In this document: one piece after another, positions 36,701 to 43,873 of the stretch
How the letters are laid out: every line of letters begins with the position of its first letter
Numbering within the stretch: position 1 is the first letter of the stretch
Assembly (NCBI GenBank): GCA_031271165.1
Contig: JAISWF010000040.1
Location: 1-46,501, forward strand
DNA length: 46,501 nucleotides
From: Deltaproteobacteria bacterium
GTDB lineage: Bacteria > Desulfobacterota > Desulfarculia > Adiutricales > Adiutricaceae
Direction: 5' to 3'
Made by a program: the position numbers and the translations under genes
Notes under the pieces: model-generated
Database searches by the model: none
Seen by the model: only the letters and a program-made list of their open reading frames with translations
Told to the model about the DNA's origin: nothing

Positions 36701-36972
36701 ACACCACCCCCGGTGTTAATCCCAAGACCTACGATATGATCAGCGGCTTCCGCAACAGCGGCAAAGGCCAATCTACTGAAGCTTGGATCATCAAGAGCTC
36801 CACTAGCACCATTTACGGCAACACCAGTGCCAACCAGGTCCAAAACCGCATTATCTTGCAATCCACTGCTGACGGCTTTGTGACCGGGACCGTCTGGTGG
36901 CGCGAGGTCCTGGACATGGGCCTAAGTCTGGACTACGACGATCTAACCAGGGGTCTACCCGGGGCCCAATAG
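30712..36972 (+). CDS. pilY1: PilY1-family type IV pilus tip/adhesion protein
   Basis: PilY1 is a large exported protein acting at the pilus tip in adhesion, pilus extension and surface sensing. This 2086-residue version has a signal peptide (1 to about 28) and the family phrase GNWLNYVVTSRMDAIRKVLYG near 165. A VWA-like strand FVLIISD lies near 507. The C-terminal beta-propeller (about 1440-2000) includes SYFGSNDGILHAVN, LWGFIPASVLPHL and WRTILIGGLRLGGR. Three calcium-loop-like motifs are seen: DLNGDGSID (75-83), DANSNGVPDPGEWD (992-1005) and DTNPNGILD (1103-1111). GAGG eight bases before ATG 30712 sets the start. At over 2000 residues it is markedly longer than the roughly 1160 residues of the Pseudomonas protein. 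It closes the minor pilin cluster. Confidence 0.92.
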   Translation: MSKFSSSLIALLLIALASPIIWTEALIADDVDYVADIEQYQSEPFLRFIPSIPQVMIVLERDWKIFYPAYNNISDLNGDGSIDNGFNPAIAYVGYFDVDSCYTNDGNNFVRQGPTQPQTQEQVDAMRPTGLKDNIPSPASAHGVCPGTTTDGIGAGALWAGNWLNYVVTSRMDAIRKVLYGGKRQTDTETQTILEPSYVPSNGLVWGAEVVSDQIWNTHAPASPWYPSDLYIGVPRPTGVNMHFFARVDHTTYSNHSTWDGKPMFKIALNVNSQWRHPISGNPIRYWDWVYGPAVVPDDNNMPKNVFNQFTAPTYITIPVLVEVCKSGSISPTEGCWSYGNSFKPVGLMQQYGERGNMQFGLITSSLTSSGCTNSDLGSYGDYRCNDKGGVLRHHIDRLPANAINSSTGQFVAGGIISTIDKFAITDFLDILYPYNGTLVGNIKENRFPNGINTGNAIGEMAGEAMRYLAGANAGYTTYALAGNERFGLPTATWDNRPANPMINCVKPFVLIISDIYPAFDGDNVLPDDTITRPRLPQLASSVVPAAWSVPSYLELVTTLEGYRSTGHQYYFPKTDHSLSVRGLCTAKAFDGSVSLSNISGFCPSEPSSAGSYSLVAAAYYGKTHDFSSDNRNMPVEFFVVGLSPSIPVISINDGQGHQANIVPTVVLAPGYGYTITYDPTFYYIPQTTLAPTRNMINFSMKKVQSDSNGVNFRIEFLTNFESNAEPNDIWERDHINNAEVALLTTSATPLRYRESLPYYINSGPFKATYDMKTTCLDNGFMPLTERNIPSHFACANIPNDQAYYAFRTPDDPNDLLDVTDWPIVGLVVVSNATGSDTGWSAGVGYSINGVAYSGVYIDTANVGRDNRKVSTSQAFPYPRTGTKTGVAQGLWYPNIVRDPLLTPWDCPYAGFTGANAANLCGSGTALANNTPANNLNNYPAILNGAFSYYTVPNKMAYIQVRSFEFDTNVTTQPLNLPNPLWLAAKYGGFKDANSNGVPDPGEWDSLKSGTPDNYFEVANLSELPEQLSKAFDRISKASEAVTATSDSITSVLGGGLAIQTSYVPEYYSPLDAGLPEENRVKIKWAGNFFSLFIDQWGNLREDTNPNGILDSISGEPTSTTGDLVVIFENQTDTDNSKITLWTDVEGINELEQGGPRDTVASLYELKSVWDFSNILSAIPSNSFESARVFDSTTVGRRLYTYTGPFPDSSEGYSSAVRLSNNLFEVSRAANLAPMLVQGYTLGPAARFVGTEACDETARLSCGDEQKVCKELFVSAVGRPPHGMTSIRVEIVSNLPAGQVVTNQLPGSILNIRVGRGSAKVIAAALNEFIYDSHVAHVVRAHINSGDDGSWVPNLGNQTLITSSNTADRLTTAKDLIRYTSGQDIRGWRSRSVCTPWNTNQKRTWRLGDIINSKPVIVAEPLAGYDLLYGDLSYSLYKKNLPNDSTNPGVRGRRIVSYFGSNDGILHAVNLGYYGSLADGTIGYAKTSFTGGTGKAHTLGTELWGFIPASVLPHLTWATDPSYVHSYYVDLEPVVVDIKNTSTQTQPLGDSRTWKPNEWRTILIGGLRLGGRTIELDNPDAPVKYLYSEYFALDVTDPEHEPVLLWRFSDPSLGLTITKPAVVSSVDGWHVLVASGPTTDIVKTYTNPEGQVVQAKAPVGNGGEKAYDGISNQHAQLYVLNAYTGALERVFGGTGSQGMPSGQTMPSNSFFNDSFVTASVGPGSNKLVNRGSDAGSVTWHNPTVYYGLTQSRDTNRIDRGALLRLKMVDGNGDPVGVNSWQLTTMYKTDRPVTGAVNATFDAVENLWVVFGTGRLWSNDDRSSMCSTLSNPTNITACEENHTHYIYGLKEPKNSSGNLTYAEVKEGGGKTIADVTKARVFADGTVTGYNGTTTTDYNTVISYMRGDNFLGYKRGLNIWSYTNATHTAKNYEMVLTQPKIDALPNGRSNMVFSTYEPSTNLCDPEGHSYLYLVDTYTGIPAPYMEGYDFDASSTPIKHTTPGVNPKTYDMISGFRNSGKGQSTEAWIIKSSTSTIYGNTSANQVQNRIILQSTADGFVTGTVWWREVLDMGLSLDYDDLTRGLPGAQ

Positions 36973-37021
36973 TGAGAACGTAAATATAGATTGATTTTTT
37001 TCGATTCTTTGGCCTTAATTG

Positions 37022-37058
37022 AAAAGAGCGCTGGGAACCAACCCGGCGCTCTTTTTTT
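37022..37058 (+). terminator. Intrinsic terminator after pilY1 (possibly bidirectional)
   Basis: AGAGCGCTGGG (37025-37035) pairs with CCCGGCGCTCT (37042-37052), eleven pairs including one G-T, and is followed by a T run; A residues precede it, so it may also serve panE on the minus strand. Confidence 0.85.
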
Positions 37059-37100
37059 GACCCTTCAACCCTGACCTCTTGGGCCATGAGACCTTAAGGG

Positions 37101-38078
37101 CTACAAATCTACACCCAGACCACCTTTGCCCGGACCATCTTTGGGCCGATGAAGCCGCTCTTGGACCATGACCAGCCTGGCCAAAAGGCGATTAACCGGG
37201 GTCGGGACTCCAAGCTCCAGTCCTAATTTGACAACGGCGCCGTTAATAGTATCTATTTCCGTAGGCCGGCCCCTCAAAATATCCTGAAGGGTTGAACAGA
37301 TATTTTGCGAGGTATTACGGCAAACCTCAGCCACCGACTCCAAAACGTCATCATTTTCCAGATTAACCCCAGCCTTGAAGCCAACCGCAACCACTTCCCG
37401 GACTGCCTCCTCCATGATGGCCGCTGTTTCCGGGTGCTCCATTATCACCCCGTTGGGAGATCGCAAAATGGCGGCCAAAGCGTTAATGCCGGCGTTGACG
37501 GCCAATTTGCCCCAAACGGCGGCGGTTATGTCAGTGGTGACTTTACCGCCCAATGAGGACTGTCTGAAAAGCTGGGCCATTCCCAAAACCCGGTCTGAAA
37601 CGCTCCCATCAGATTCACCGATGACCGTCTCCCCATAGCCTCGTAAAATCACCCGTCCCGGCCCTTCGGCGATGGCCCCAAAAGTGGAGACACCGCTGAT
37701 AACCCGATCATGACCGACAATTTGGCCAAGCAGTTCTTGATGGCCCAAGCCGTTTTGGAGGGACACTACCGCCGTGCCGGCCGTAACCAGGCCGGCCGCC
37801 GCCTTAATGGCCTCAAATGTATCATAGGCTTTGACCAAAACAATTAGGAGATCCGCCCGCTCCCCCTCCTCTGGACCAGTCACCGCCCTGAGATTTGAAA
37901 AGGTGAGCTCACCTTGGGGGGTGATTAGGCTCAGTCCGGCCCGGTTGATAGCTTGAGCGGTTTGAAGCCGCCGACAAATCAAGGTCACCCGGTTGGCCGG
38001 ATTTTGAGACAAAAAGCCGCCATACAGACCGCCCATGGCCCCAGAGCCCAAAATATAAATCCTAACCGGCTTTTCCAT
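37101..38078 (-). CDS. panE: 2-dehydropantoate 2-reductase (ApbA/PanE family)
   Basis: PanE reduces ketopantoate to pantoate with NADPH in pantothenate and coenzyme A synthesis. The 325-residue protein has the Rossmann loop GSGAMGG (11-17), the adenine-side strand VTLICRR, LLIVLVKAYDT and LQNGLGHQE. The catalytic-lysine region is AVWGKLAVNAGINALAAI, and the C-terminal helical dimer region contains CSTLQDILRGRPTEIDTINGAVV, where family members bind substrate. ATG 38078 is set by GGGGAG five bases upstream; an earlier ATG at 38105 is less likely. The gene stands alone between convergent pilY1 and the divergent shape operon. The family includes paralogues acting on other 2-keto acids, so substrate identity is probable, not proven. 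Confidence 0.87.
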   Translation of the reverse strand: MEKPVRIYILGSGAMGGLYGGFLSQNPANRVTLICRRLQTAQAINRAGLSLITPQGELTFSNLRAVTGPEEGERADLLIVLVKAYDTFEAIKAAAGLVTAGTAVVSLQNGLGHQELLGQIVGHDRVISGVSTFGAIAEGPGRVILRGYGETVIGESDGSVSDRVLGMAQLFRQSSLGGKVTTDITAAVWGKLAVNAGINALAAILRSPNGVIMEHPETAAIMEEAVREVVAVGFKAGVNLENDDVLESVAEVCRNTSQNICSTLQDILRGRPTEIDTINGAVVKLGLELGVPTPVNRLLARLVMVQERLHRPKDGPGKGGLGVDL

Positions 38079-38851
38079 ATTTACTCCCCGGACTCCGGCG
38101 GTCATTGGCCTAACGCTTTTGGGTTTATTAAGGCCTGACAGTTATTTACGCCTGGCTGGGCGAACCCCATAGCCCAACTAACCGTTAGTTTTAGCGAAAA
38201 TCGGCTGATACTCACCAAAGTAAGCCAACCTAACCAAGCGAGACCAAAAAGCAGGCGAAACTAAAACCGATTAAATAAGAGGAAACAATATTTTATTTTA
38301 TTATTTCAGCAAGTAAATCCAAAAAAACCCAAGCCCAAAATTTTACCGGCTCAAAATGGGCCCTAAAATACGCCCCTCGGCACTATAGACAGCCTTTGTG
38401 ATTTTTTTTAAAGCTGCCAGAGTTGAAATTCAACTTGAATCTTCTTTTCGCAAATCTAGCGCTAAATGGTATAATAGTAACAACCCCATAGGGCGACCAC
38501 GTCCTAAATTCTAAAACCGCCGTTTAATCTCCTGGGGTCTTGCTTCAATTTAACACATGTTGTAAAGTTACTTTGTTTGTCGATACTAACAGACAACAGG
38601 CTGAAACAACGGCAAACTTTCAAAACTGCTGCTCTAGTTCCATCGCCCTTTGGTCTTAAACTTCCTGCCGATGGCTATCGAACGAAATTCGGGCAGCGTT
38701 CAGCCTTAAACCGACCCAAAGCCTTATGGCCCAACAGGAGTCGATTTTTGACAGTTGACCTTATAATTGATTTTACCAAAAACCAGTCTTCCGGCGCACT
38801 GCTTAAAACCGGTTTGCAGGTAATAAGCCAGACTGCGAGGGAGGCTTTTTG
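38079..38851. other. Gap between divergent panE and the Csd6-like gene
   Basis: 770 bases without a convincing gene. A 91-residue frame at 38577-38852 has no recognisable motif and overlaps the Csd6-like start. An extended -10 promoter at 38467-38475 probably drives the operon beginning at 38852, giving a leader of about 370 bases. Confidence 0.5.
38467..38475 (+). promoter_or_regulatory. Extended -10 promoter upstream of the Csd6-like operon
   Basis: TGG directly followed by a perfect TATAAT (38470-38475) forms a TGn-TATAAT extended -10; the -35 is poor, which extended -10 promoters tolerate. Confidence 0.45.
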
Positions 38852-40819
38852 ATGACAGCGTTGAGACAGCCGCACTGGAGTGCCATCCTGTCGATTGCGC
38901 TCACACTATTTTTTCTGCTGGCCTTTGACGCCGCCGCCGTGGACTCAAATCCTCCGGAGACCTTGGTCCCGGACGCCTTAATTGATCCCGGGACCAGCAA
39001 AGGCCATATCCTGGTAGTTATTAAGGCCCAGCAACAGCTTTATGTATATCGCCACGACGAGCAGGGCAACATTTGGCTGGAAAAAATACTGCCATGCTCT
39101 ACTGGCATGGTCCAGGGTGACAAACTCATCCGAGGCGACAAGAAGACCCCGGAAGGGTACTATATTTTCCGGCAGAAACTTCTGCCTTCCGAACTCCCGG
39201 AAATTTACGGTATCTTGGCCTACCCCATGGACTACCCCAACTTCTGGGATCGAACCGTTGGCCGAGGCGGGGATGGCATATGGACCCACGGAGTCAACAA
39301 ACCTCTGGTTGATTACGATTCCAACGGCTGCATCGAACTTTTAAACCACGATTTGGCGGCCCTGGAATTTGATATTAAGCTATTTGAAACCCCCATTGTC
39401 GTTTATAATGACAGCCATTTCAGCGAGACTGCCGAGCTCAAGCAGAAGGCCAAGGCAGTTCGGACCTTTATCGAGAGCTGGCGCCGAGCCTGGGCTAACA
39501 AAGACTTGGCGGCTTATGCTTCCAAATACTCCCGCCAATTTACCAACTCTGACGGTTTGTCTTATAAGGTATGGATGGACCGCAAAAAAAGTGTGGCCCA
39601 AAATTATAAAAAGATCGAAGTAACCATTGAAAACCTCACCATCTACCGGCACCGGGAAACGATAGTTGTTTCCTTCAAGCAGGATTATAAGGGTGACCAC
39701 CGCTTTTCTTCCGTCGGTCTCAAGCGTCTTTATCTGGCTGACCTGGGCCAAGGAGCCTTCGAAATTTTAGCCGAAGAATTCAACCCCTTGCCCGGGCCCC
39801 AGCCCAACAAGTGGCTGACCGCCGCCCAGCGCATTCTGGCCCTAACCACTCCGCCGCTGGCGGTCTCCCAGGTTGCCCAACCGGTGGCAGTTGCATCGGC
39901 CGGTATTTTACTCCCCCCCCAGCTGGTTTTGGCTTCCGAAGTCAAAGGACCCGACCCAGCAGTTGATGATGCCGCTGAAGCGATGGCTCAAGAAGCGGAC
40001 CGAGCCGCACTGGAAGGCCGCTCCTCTGGACAAACTCAAGAGCAGCAAGTATTAGCGGAGCTTGAATCCGATTCGAAAACACCGGTTAGCGACTCTGGCG
40101 CTACGGACCTTCAAGCCGCCGCCCAGCTTCCGCCCGGCAACCAACCTGACTCCCCGCCAGACCAAGGGTCCTCATCGGAGCTGGCTACCAGGAGTTCGGA
40201 CCAATCTTTAGGCTACAATCCTCCGGCCGAAGAGCCTGGGCAAAATGTCCTGCAATCGTCTTTAGTCGCCTCTAATAATGGCCTTCAACCTTCTTTAGTT
40301 ACCTCTAATAACAAAATTCAATCGTCTTTTTTCACCTCTAATACGGCGGCTGTCTCCTCAGACGACTCACCAGCCGCCAGCAGTCAAAACGAGGCCATTA
40401 ACCAAAAGAGTCCCGATGCTTTTGACTCTCAAGACACCGGCCAAGACCCACCCGATGATAGTCTCCAGCTTGATGTCCCCAATGCCTTGGTCATGCTTGA
40501 GCAATGGGTTCAGGCCTGGAGCGCTCGGGACAGCGCCACTTATTTCAAGTTTTATGCTCCTGATTTTTATTTTCCCGACCGAAAACTTGATTTAGCCGGT
40601 TTCATCCGCTACCGGGGCCGTAATATAGCCAATGCCTCCCGCATCAAAGTCACTTTCAGTGATGTTGAGATAACAATAAAAGACCGTCAGGCTGAGGTCA
40701 CTTTTATCCAAATCTACGAAAGCGATCGAACCAACGACCGAGGTCAAAAGACACTACGATTATCTATATATAATGGAGAATGGAAGATAATATCTGAATC
40801 TTTTAAGATTATACCGTAA
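38852..40819 (+). CDS. Csd6/Pgp2-like L,D-peptidase (YkuD domain) with two NTF2-like domains
   Basis: The 655-residue protein has a signal peptide (LSIALTLFFLLAFDAAA) and a YkuD/L,D-transpeptidase catalytic domain (about 50-195). His146 lies in WTHGV and Cys160 in SNGCIEL. An NTF2-like domain follows (about 200-310, FIESWRRAWANKDLAAYASKY). A Ser/Gln/Pro-rich linker of about 220 residues leads to a second NTF2-like domain (about 540-655, LEQWVQAWSARDSATYFKFY). YkuD plus C-terminal NTF2 is the architecture of Helicobacter Csd6 and Campylobacter Pgp2, L,D-carboxypeptidases that trim peptidoglycan tetrapeptides. Transpeptidase activity cannot be excluded. ATG 38852 is fixed by GGGAGG at 38839-38844. 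It heads an operon ending with a Csd4-like enzyme. Confidence 0.85.
   Translation: MTALRQPHWSAILSIALTLFFLLAFDAAAVDSNPPETLVPDALIDPGTSKGHILVVIKAQQQLYVYRHDEQGNIWLEKILPCSTGMVQGDKLIRGDKKTPEGYYIFRQKLLPSELPEIYGILAYPMDYPNFWDRTVGRGGDGIWTHGVNKPLVDYDSNGCIELLNHDLAALEFDIKLFETPIVVYNDSHFSETAELKQKAKAVRTFIESWRRAWANKDLAAYASKYSRQFTNSDGLSYKVWMDRKKSVAQNYKKIEVTIENLTIYRHRETIVVSFKQDYKGDHRFSSVGLKRLYLADLGQGAFEILAEEFNPLPGPQPNKWLTAAQRILALTTPPLAVSQVAQPVAVASAGILLPPQLVLASEVKGPDPAVDDAAEAMAQEADRAALEGRSSGQTQEQQVLAELESDSKTPVSDSGATDLQAAAQLPPGNQPDSPPDQGSSSELATRSSDQSLGYNPPAEEPGQNVLQSSLVASNNGLQPSLVTSNNKIQSSFFTSNTAAVSSDDSPAASSQNEAINQKSPDAFDSQDTGQDPPDDSLQLDVPNALVMLEQWVQAWSARDSATYFKFYAPDFYFPDRKLDLAGFIRYRGRNIANASRIKVTFSDVEITIKDRQAEVTFIQIYESDRTNDRGQKTLRLSIYNGEWKIISESFKIIP
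40250..40348 (+). repeat. Three 33-base tandem repeats in the linker of the Csd6-like gene
   Basis: Units at 40250, 40283 and 40316 encode LQSSLVASNNG, LQPSLVTSNNK and IQSSFFTSNTA. They lie in the low-complexity linker between the two NTF2-like domains and preserve the reading frame. Confidence 0.75.
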
Positions 40820-40824
40820 AAGGT

Positions 40825-41751
40825 GTGCCCTTGCAGGATCATCTGACTAACCACCTTAAAATGACTAACCGGAGGGAGCCCAAACCTAACCGGATGCACA
40901 TTATTGTCATGGGCGCCGATGGCCAGACCAGGCGGCTAAGCCTATCCGGGACAATTTTCTGGATAATATCTGTTTTCATGGTCTTGGCCTTGGTTATGCT
41001 GGCCTTCGTCGTCCATTTGTACGTTGATACCGATTTGGAAAACCGGCGGCTGACCGAGCAGATTACCACCAACAACCGCATCGCCAGCATCCGTGAATAT
41101 ACCAAAACCGTGGATATGGCCCCGGAAGAAGCCAAACGAATTCTGGCCCTCCTCGATCAAGCCATTTTAACGGCCAATTACACCGAGACCGACGGTTTGT
41201 TGGTGGGAGTCCCAGACAATACCGATGACCAAAAGGAGCCAGAGCCGGCCCCGGAACTAAACCCAGACCCAAACCCAGGCCCGGAACCAAACTCAACCGC
41301 GCCTGGCCCCGGAACAGAACCTGCGTCCCCGGCCCCCAATACCCTGGGACAAGTCTGGGCTCAGTTTCACGCTGGCCTAACATTACCGCCAGCCAATCCA
41401 CAAGACCTGGAAGTCGACAATTTTAAGCTGTCATCAAGAGGGGACGTAACTTTCCTCTTGCGCCAAAACGCCGAACCAGGGCAAAGACTGCGCGGCCGGA
41501 CAATCGTTGTCTTTGCCATCGCCGAGCGCAACGGGGTAATATCACTAGCGTCTGCCCCGGCTATCAATCTCAACCAATTAGAGGAAGGTTGGACTTTGGG
41601 TTCTAAATACAACATCGTTGCCGCCAAAGTTATCAATAATAAATTAATTATCCCCGAAGGCGGCAAAATCTTAAACGCTGAAGTTCTGGCCTGGGACGAG
41701 GACACCAAAGAATTGGTTTTTCGCAAAAAAATCGAAATCGAGGAACGCTGA
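40825..41751 (+). CDS. Bitopic membrane protein of unknown function between Csd6- and Csd4-like genes
   Basis: I do not recognise this family. The 308-residue protein has a short cytoplasmic N-terminus (MHIIVMGADGQTRRLSL) and one membrane helix (about 42-66). A helical, possibly coiled-coil stretch follows (DLENRRLTEQITTNNRIASIRE), then a Pro/Glu/Asn-rich spacer (NPDPNPGPEPN) and a beta-rich C-terminal domain of about 120 residues (DVTFLLRQN, GRTIVVFAIAERNGV, KELVFRKKIEIEE). The N-terminus recalls membrane-anchored M23 peptidases, but no peptidase motif is present. GTG 40825 is five bases after the previous stop; ATG 40861 is an alternative. It overlaps the Csd4-like start by one base. An envelope scaffold role is inferred from context only. 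Confidence 0.75.
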   Translation: MPLQDHLTNHLKMTNRREPKPNRMHIIVMGADGQTRRLSLSGTIFWIISVFMVLALVMLAFVVHLYVDTDLENRRLTEQITTNNRIASIREYTKTVDMAPEEAKRILALLDQAILTANYTETDGLLVGVPDNTDDQKEPEPAPELNPDPNPGPEPNSTAPGPGTEPASPAPNTLGQVWAQFHAGLTLPPANPQDLEVDNFKLSSRGDVTFLLRQNAEPGQRLRGRTIVVFAIAERNGVISLASAPAINLNQLEEGWTLGSKYNIVAAKVINNKLIIPEGGKILNAEVLAWDEDTKELVFRKKIEIEER

Positions 41752-43748
41752 TGGCTCCTAAAACTGCGTTCCCAATGATTGGCCTTTGGGGCTTGATGGG
41801 ATTTGGCCTCAGTCTTTTTTTAGCCATCCTTCTGCCCTCAAAATTGTCCGCCTCCGGCGACCGCCAGCACATCATCTATTTTGAGGGTACCCCTCAAGAG
41901 TTGGAGATTTATAAGATTTACGGCCGGACAGAGGGCCCGACCATCTTGATCATGGGCGGCATCCAGGGCGATGAGCCCGGCGCCTTTATGTCAGCCGATC
42001 TCTATGTGGATGTGGCTTTAAAACGCGGCAACCTCATCGTCGTCCCCCGGACCAATTTCAAATCCATCATCCTCTTTGACCGCGGTCCCGACGGGGACAT
42101 GAACCGCAAATTCGACCAGGTAGCCGACCGCGACCCCGATCGCGACCGGGTGGAAATAATTAAAAACTTGATGGCCGAAAGCGATCTGGTCTTAAATCTC
42201 CATGACGGCTCCGGCTTTTTCAGGCCGACCTGGGAAAGCGAAATGGCCAACCCCATGCGTTACGGCCAGTGCATTATCGCTGACAGCGAGGTTTATACCC
42301 ATCCGGCGACCGGCCGGGTTCTCCATCTGGGCCAAGAAGCTCGAGCGGCCATCGACATTATTAATCGCGACATCAAAGAAGATCAGTACAAATTTAACTT
42401 TTCCAACCATGACACCTTGTCGGATAATTCCAAACACAAAGAACAAAGAAAATCAGCCAGTTTTTATGCCTTGACCAAGCTGGGGATTCCGGCTTATGGG
42501 ATCGAAACAAGTAAACAGCTCCCGTCTTTGGAAATGAAGATCCACCAGCATAACTTGGCCGTCAACGCTTTCATGGAACTCTATGGGGTGGTCTCCGAGC
42601 AGCCCCGCATCAACCTTGAGCCCCCGGAACTTAAGCTCATGGTCATATCCATTAACGACAAACTACCGGTGGCCGTAGCTGACGGCCAAACCCTGTTGAT
42701 TAACTCCGGTGACATGGTCGAGGTGGTCCAAGTGGTCGCCAATTATGACCGCGGTCTTTCGGTGGATTTTCTAGGCCTCGGCAGCCTCAACGATATCCGG
42801 CTCCCCCATAAAATCGTCAAACCGACCACCATCATTGCCCGCCGCGACAACATCAAATTCGGGCAGGTCCAACTAGAATTACTCTCGCCCGGGCAGGGCC
42901 CGTCCCCGCAGCTTCTTTTGGCCTCGGCCTCCGAAGTTATTGGGGCCGAGGCCGGCTGGCTTCCAGGCCGTGACACATCCAACGCCACTTCTTTAGGATC
43001 AAATACCGGCCCTCCGCTGGTGTCAGTAACTGAACCCCAAGTCACGGCTTCGTCCGAGCCCCAGCCCAAGCCCATCGCCGCAGCTCAGGCCGGGGCTATC
43101 ACCGTGCCACTGGAAATCACCCCGCCCTCAGAACCTTTGCCCAAGGGTCAGGTCACCGCCTTTGCTTTGGAAATTGACGGACGCTCGGTCCTGGTCTCTC
43201 CCGGAGAGATCCTCTCGGTTCACCGGGGGGCAAAGATTAAACTTGTCGAGATCCAATCCCCGGCCCCGCTTCCCGCACTGACCGTCATGAACCTCAAGGG
43301 CTTTGTGGGAAGAAGCGGCGACACCACCGGCAATGATCTTGGGACGACCTGTGACACCGCCCGCGATATTATCCCAAGATTTGCCATGACCCTTGATAAA
43401 CGCACTGTTTTCCGGTTAGGGGCCGAAAACGGCAAAGAACTTTTAGCAGCCGCCTACATTGAGATCATCGCCCCCAAACTCGAATCAGTAACCTTACAGG
43501 CCAATAACCAGACCAAGACCCTGAACATCGGCCAACGCTGGGGGCTTAAGCCCGGGACCTCCGTCATCGTCGAAAAAGTGACTCTAGCCAACGGTCTGAC
43601 CCTTTCCGCACCCCGCTACACCTTGGGCGGTCGTGCTTTTCCCGCCGAGCTTCCCCAGACTCTGACCATGCCAAGCATAGCGGTATCGCTGGCCGTCTTT
43701 TCCCACGGCGATCTGACCGGAAAAGTCGTCTTATTTCCCACCGACTGA
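41751..43748 (+). CDS. Csd4/Pgp1-like M99-family peptidoglycan carboxypeptidase
   Basis: The 665-residue protein has an N-terminal signal or anchor helix (15-32) and a carboxypeptidase-like domain. The putative zinc ligands are Gln72 and Glu75 (GGIQGDEPG) and His151 (LNLHDGSGF). Gln in place of the usual His is the hallmark of Helicobacter Csd4 (M99), a D,L-carboxypeptidase that trims peptidoglycan tripeptides to dipeptides to give helical shape. Glu252 (YGIETSKQ) fits the catalytic glutamate. The C-terminal 370 residues hold beta-rich modules, including one starting LKLMVISINDKLPVAVADGQ and a related ALEIDGRSVLVSPGE. The start overlaps the previous stop (TGATGG). Its neighbour at 38852 resembles Csd6, which acts just before it in H. 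pylori. Confidence 0.85.
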   Translation: MAPKTAFPMIGLWGLMGFGLSLFLAILLPSKLSASGDRQHIIYFEGTPQELEIYKIYGRTEGPTILIMGGIQGDEPGAFMSADLYVDVALKRGNLIVVPRTNFKSIILFDRGPDGDMNRKFDQVADRDPDRDRVEIIKNLMAESDLVLNLHDGSGFFRPTWESEMANPMRYGQCIIADSEVYTHPATGRVLHLGQEARAAIDIINRDIKEDQYKFNFSNHDTLSDNSKHKEQRKSASFYALTKLGIPAYGIETSKQLPSLEMKIHQHNLAVNAFMELYGVVSEQPRINLEPPELKLMVISINDKLPVAVADGQTLLINSGDMVEVVQVVANYDRGLSVDFLGLGSLNDIRLPHKIVKPTTIIARRDNIKFGQVQLELLSPGQGPSPQLLLASASEVIGAEAGWLPGRDTSNATSLGSNTGPPLVSVTEPQVTASSEPQPKPIAAAQAGAITVPLEITPPSEPLPKGQVTAFALEIDGRSVLVSPGEILSVHRGAKIKLVEIQSPAPLPALTVMNLKGFVGRSGDTTGNDLGTTCDTARDIIPRFAMTLDKRTVFRLGAENGKELLAAAYIEIIAPKLESVTLQANNQTKTLNIGQRWGLKPGTSVIVEKVTLANGLTLSAPRYTLGGRAFPAELPQTLTMPSIAVSLAVFSHGDLTGKVVLFPTD

Positions 43749-43873
43749 CCCACCCCTAACCCCAGAGTTTAATTGATAAAATTACATCTATCGAAAAATC
43801 GAAATGGGCTCCAACCGTGAAGGTAACTAGCTTGCCCAGCCTCGGGGCTGCTACCTATTATCAAAGGTCATCC

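Noticed and set aside
38577-38852. 91-residue frame before the Csd6-like gene
   Set aside because: No motif, and it overlaps the well-supported ribosome binding site and start at 38852.
40250-40348. CRISPR-like array
   Set aside because: The three 33-base units are contiguous, in frame and without spacers; they encode a repeated linker.
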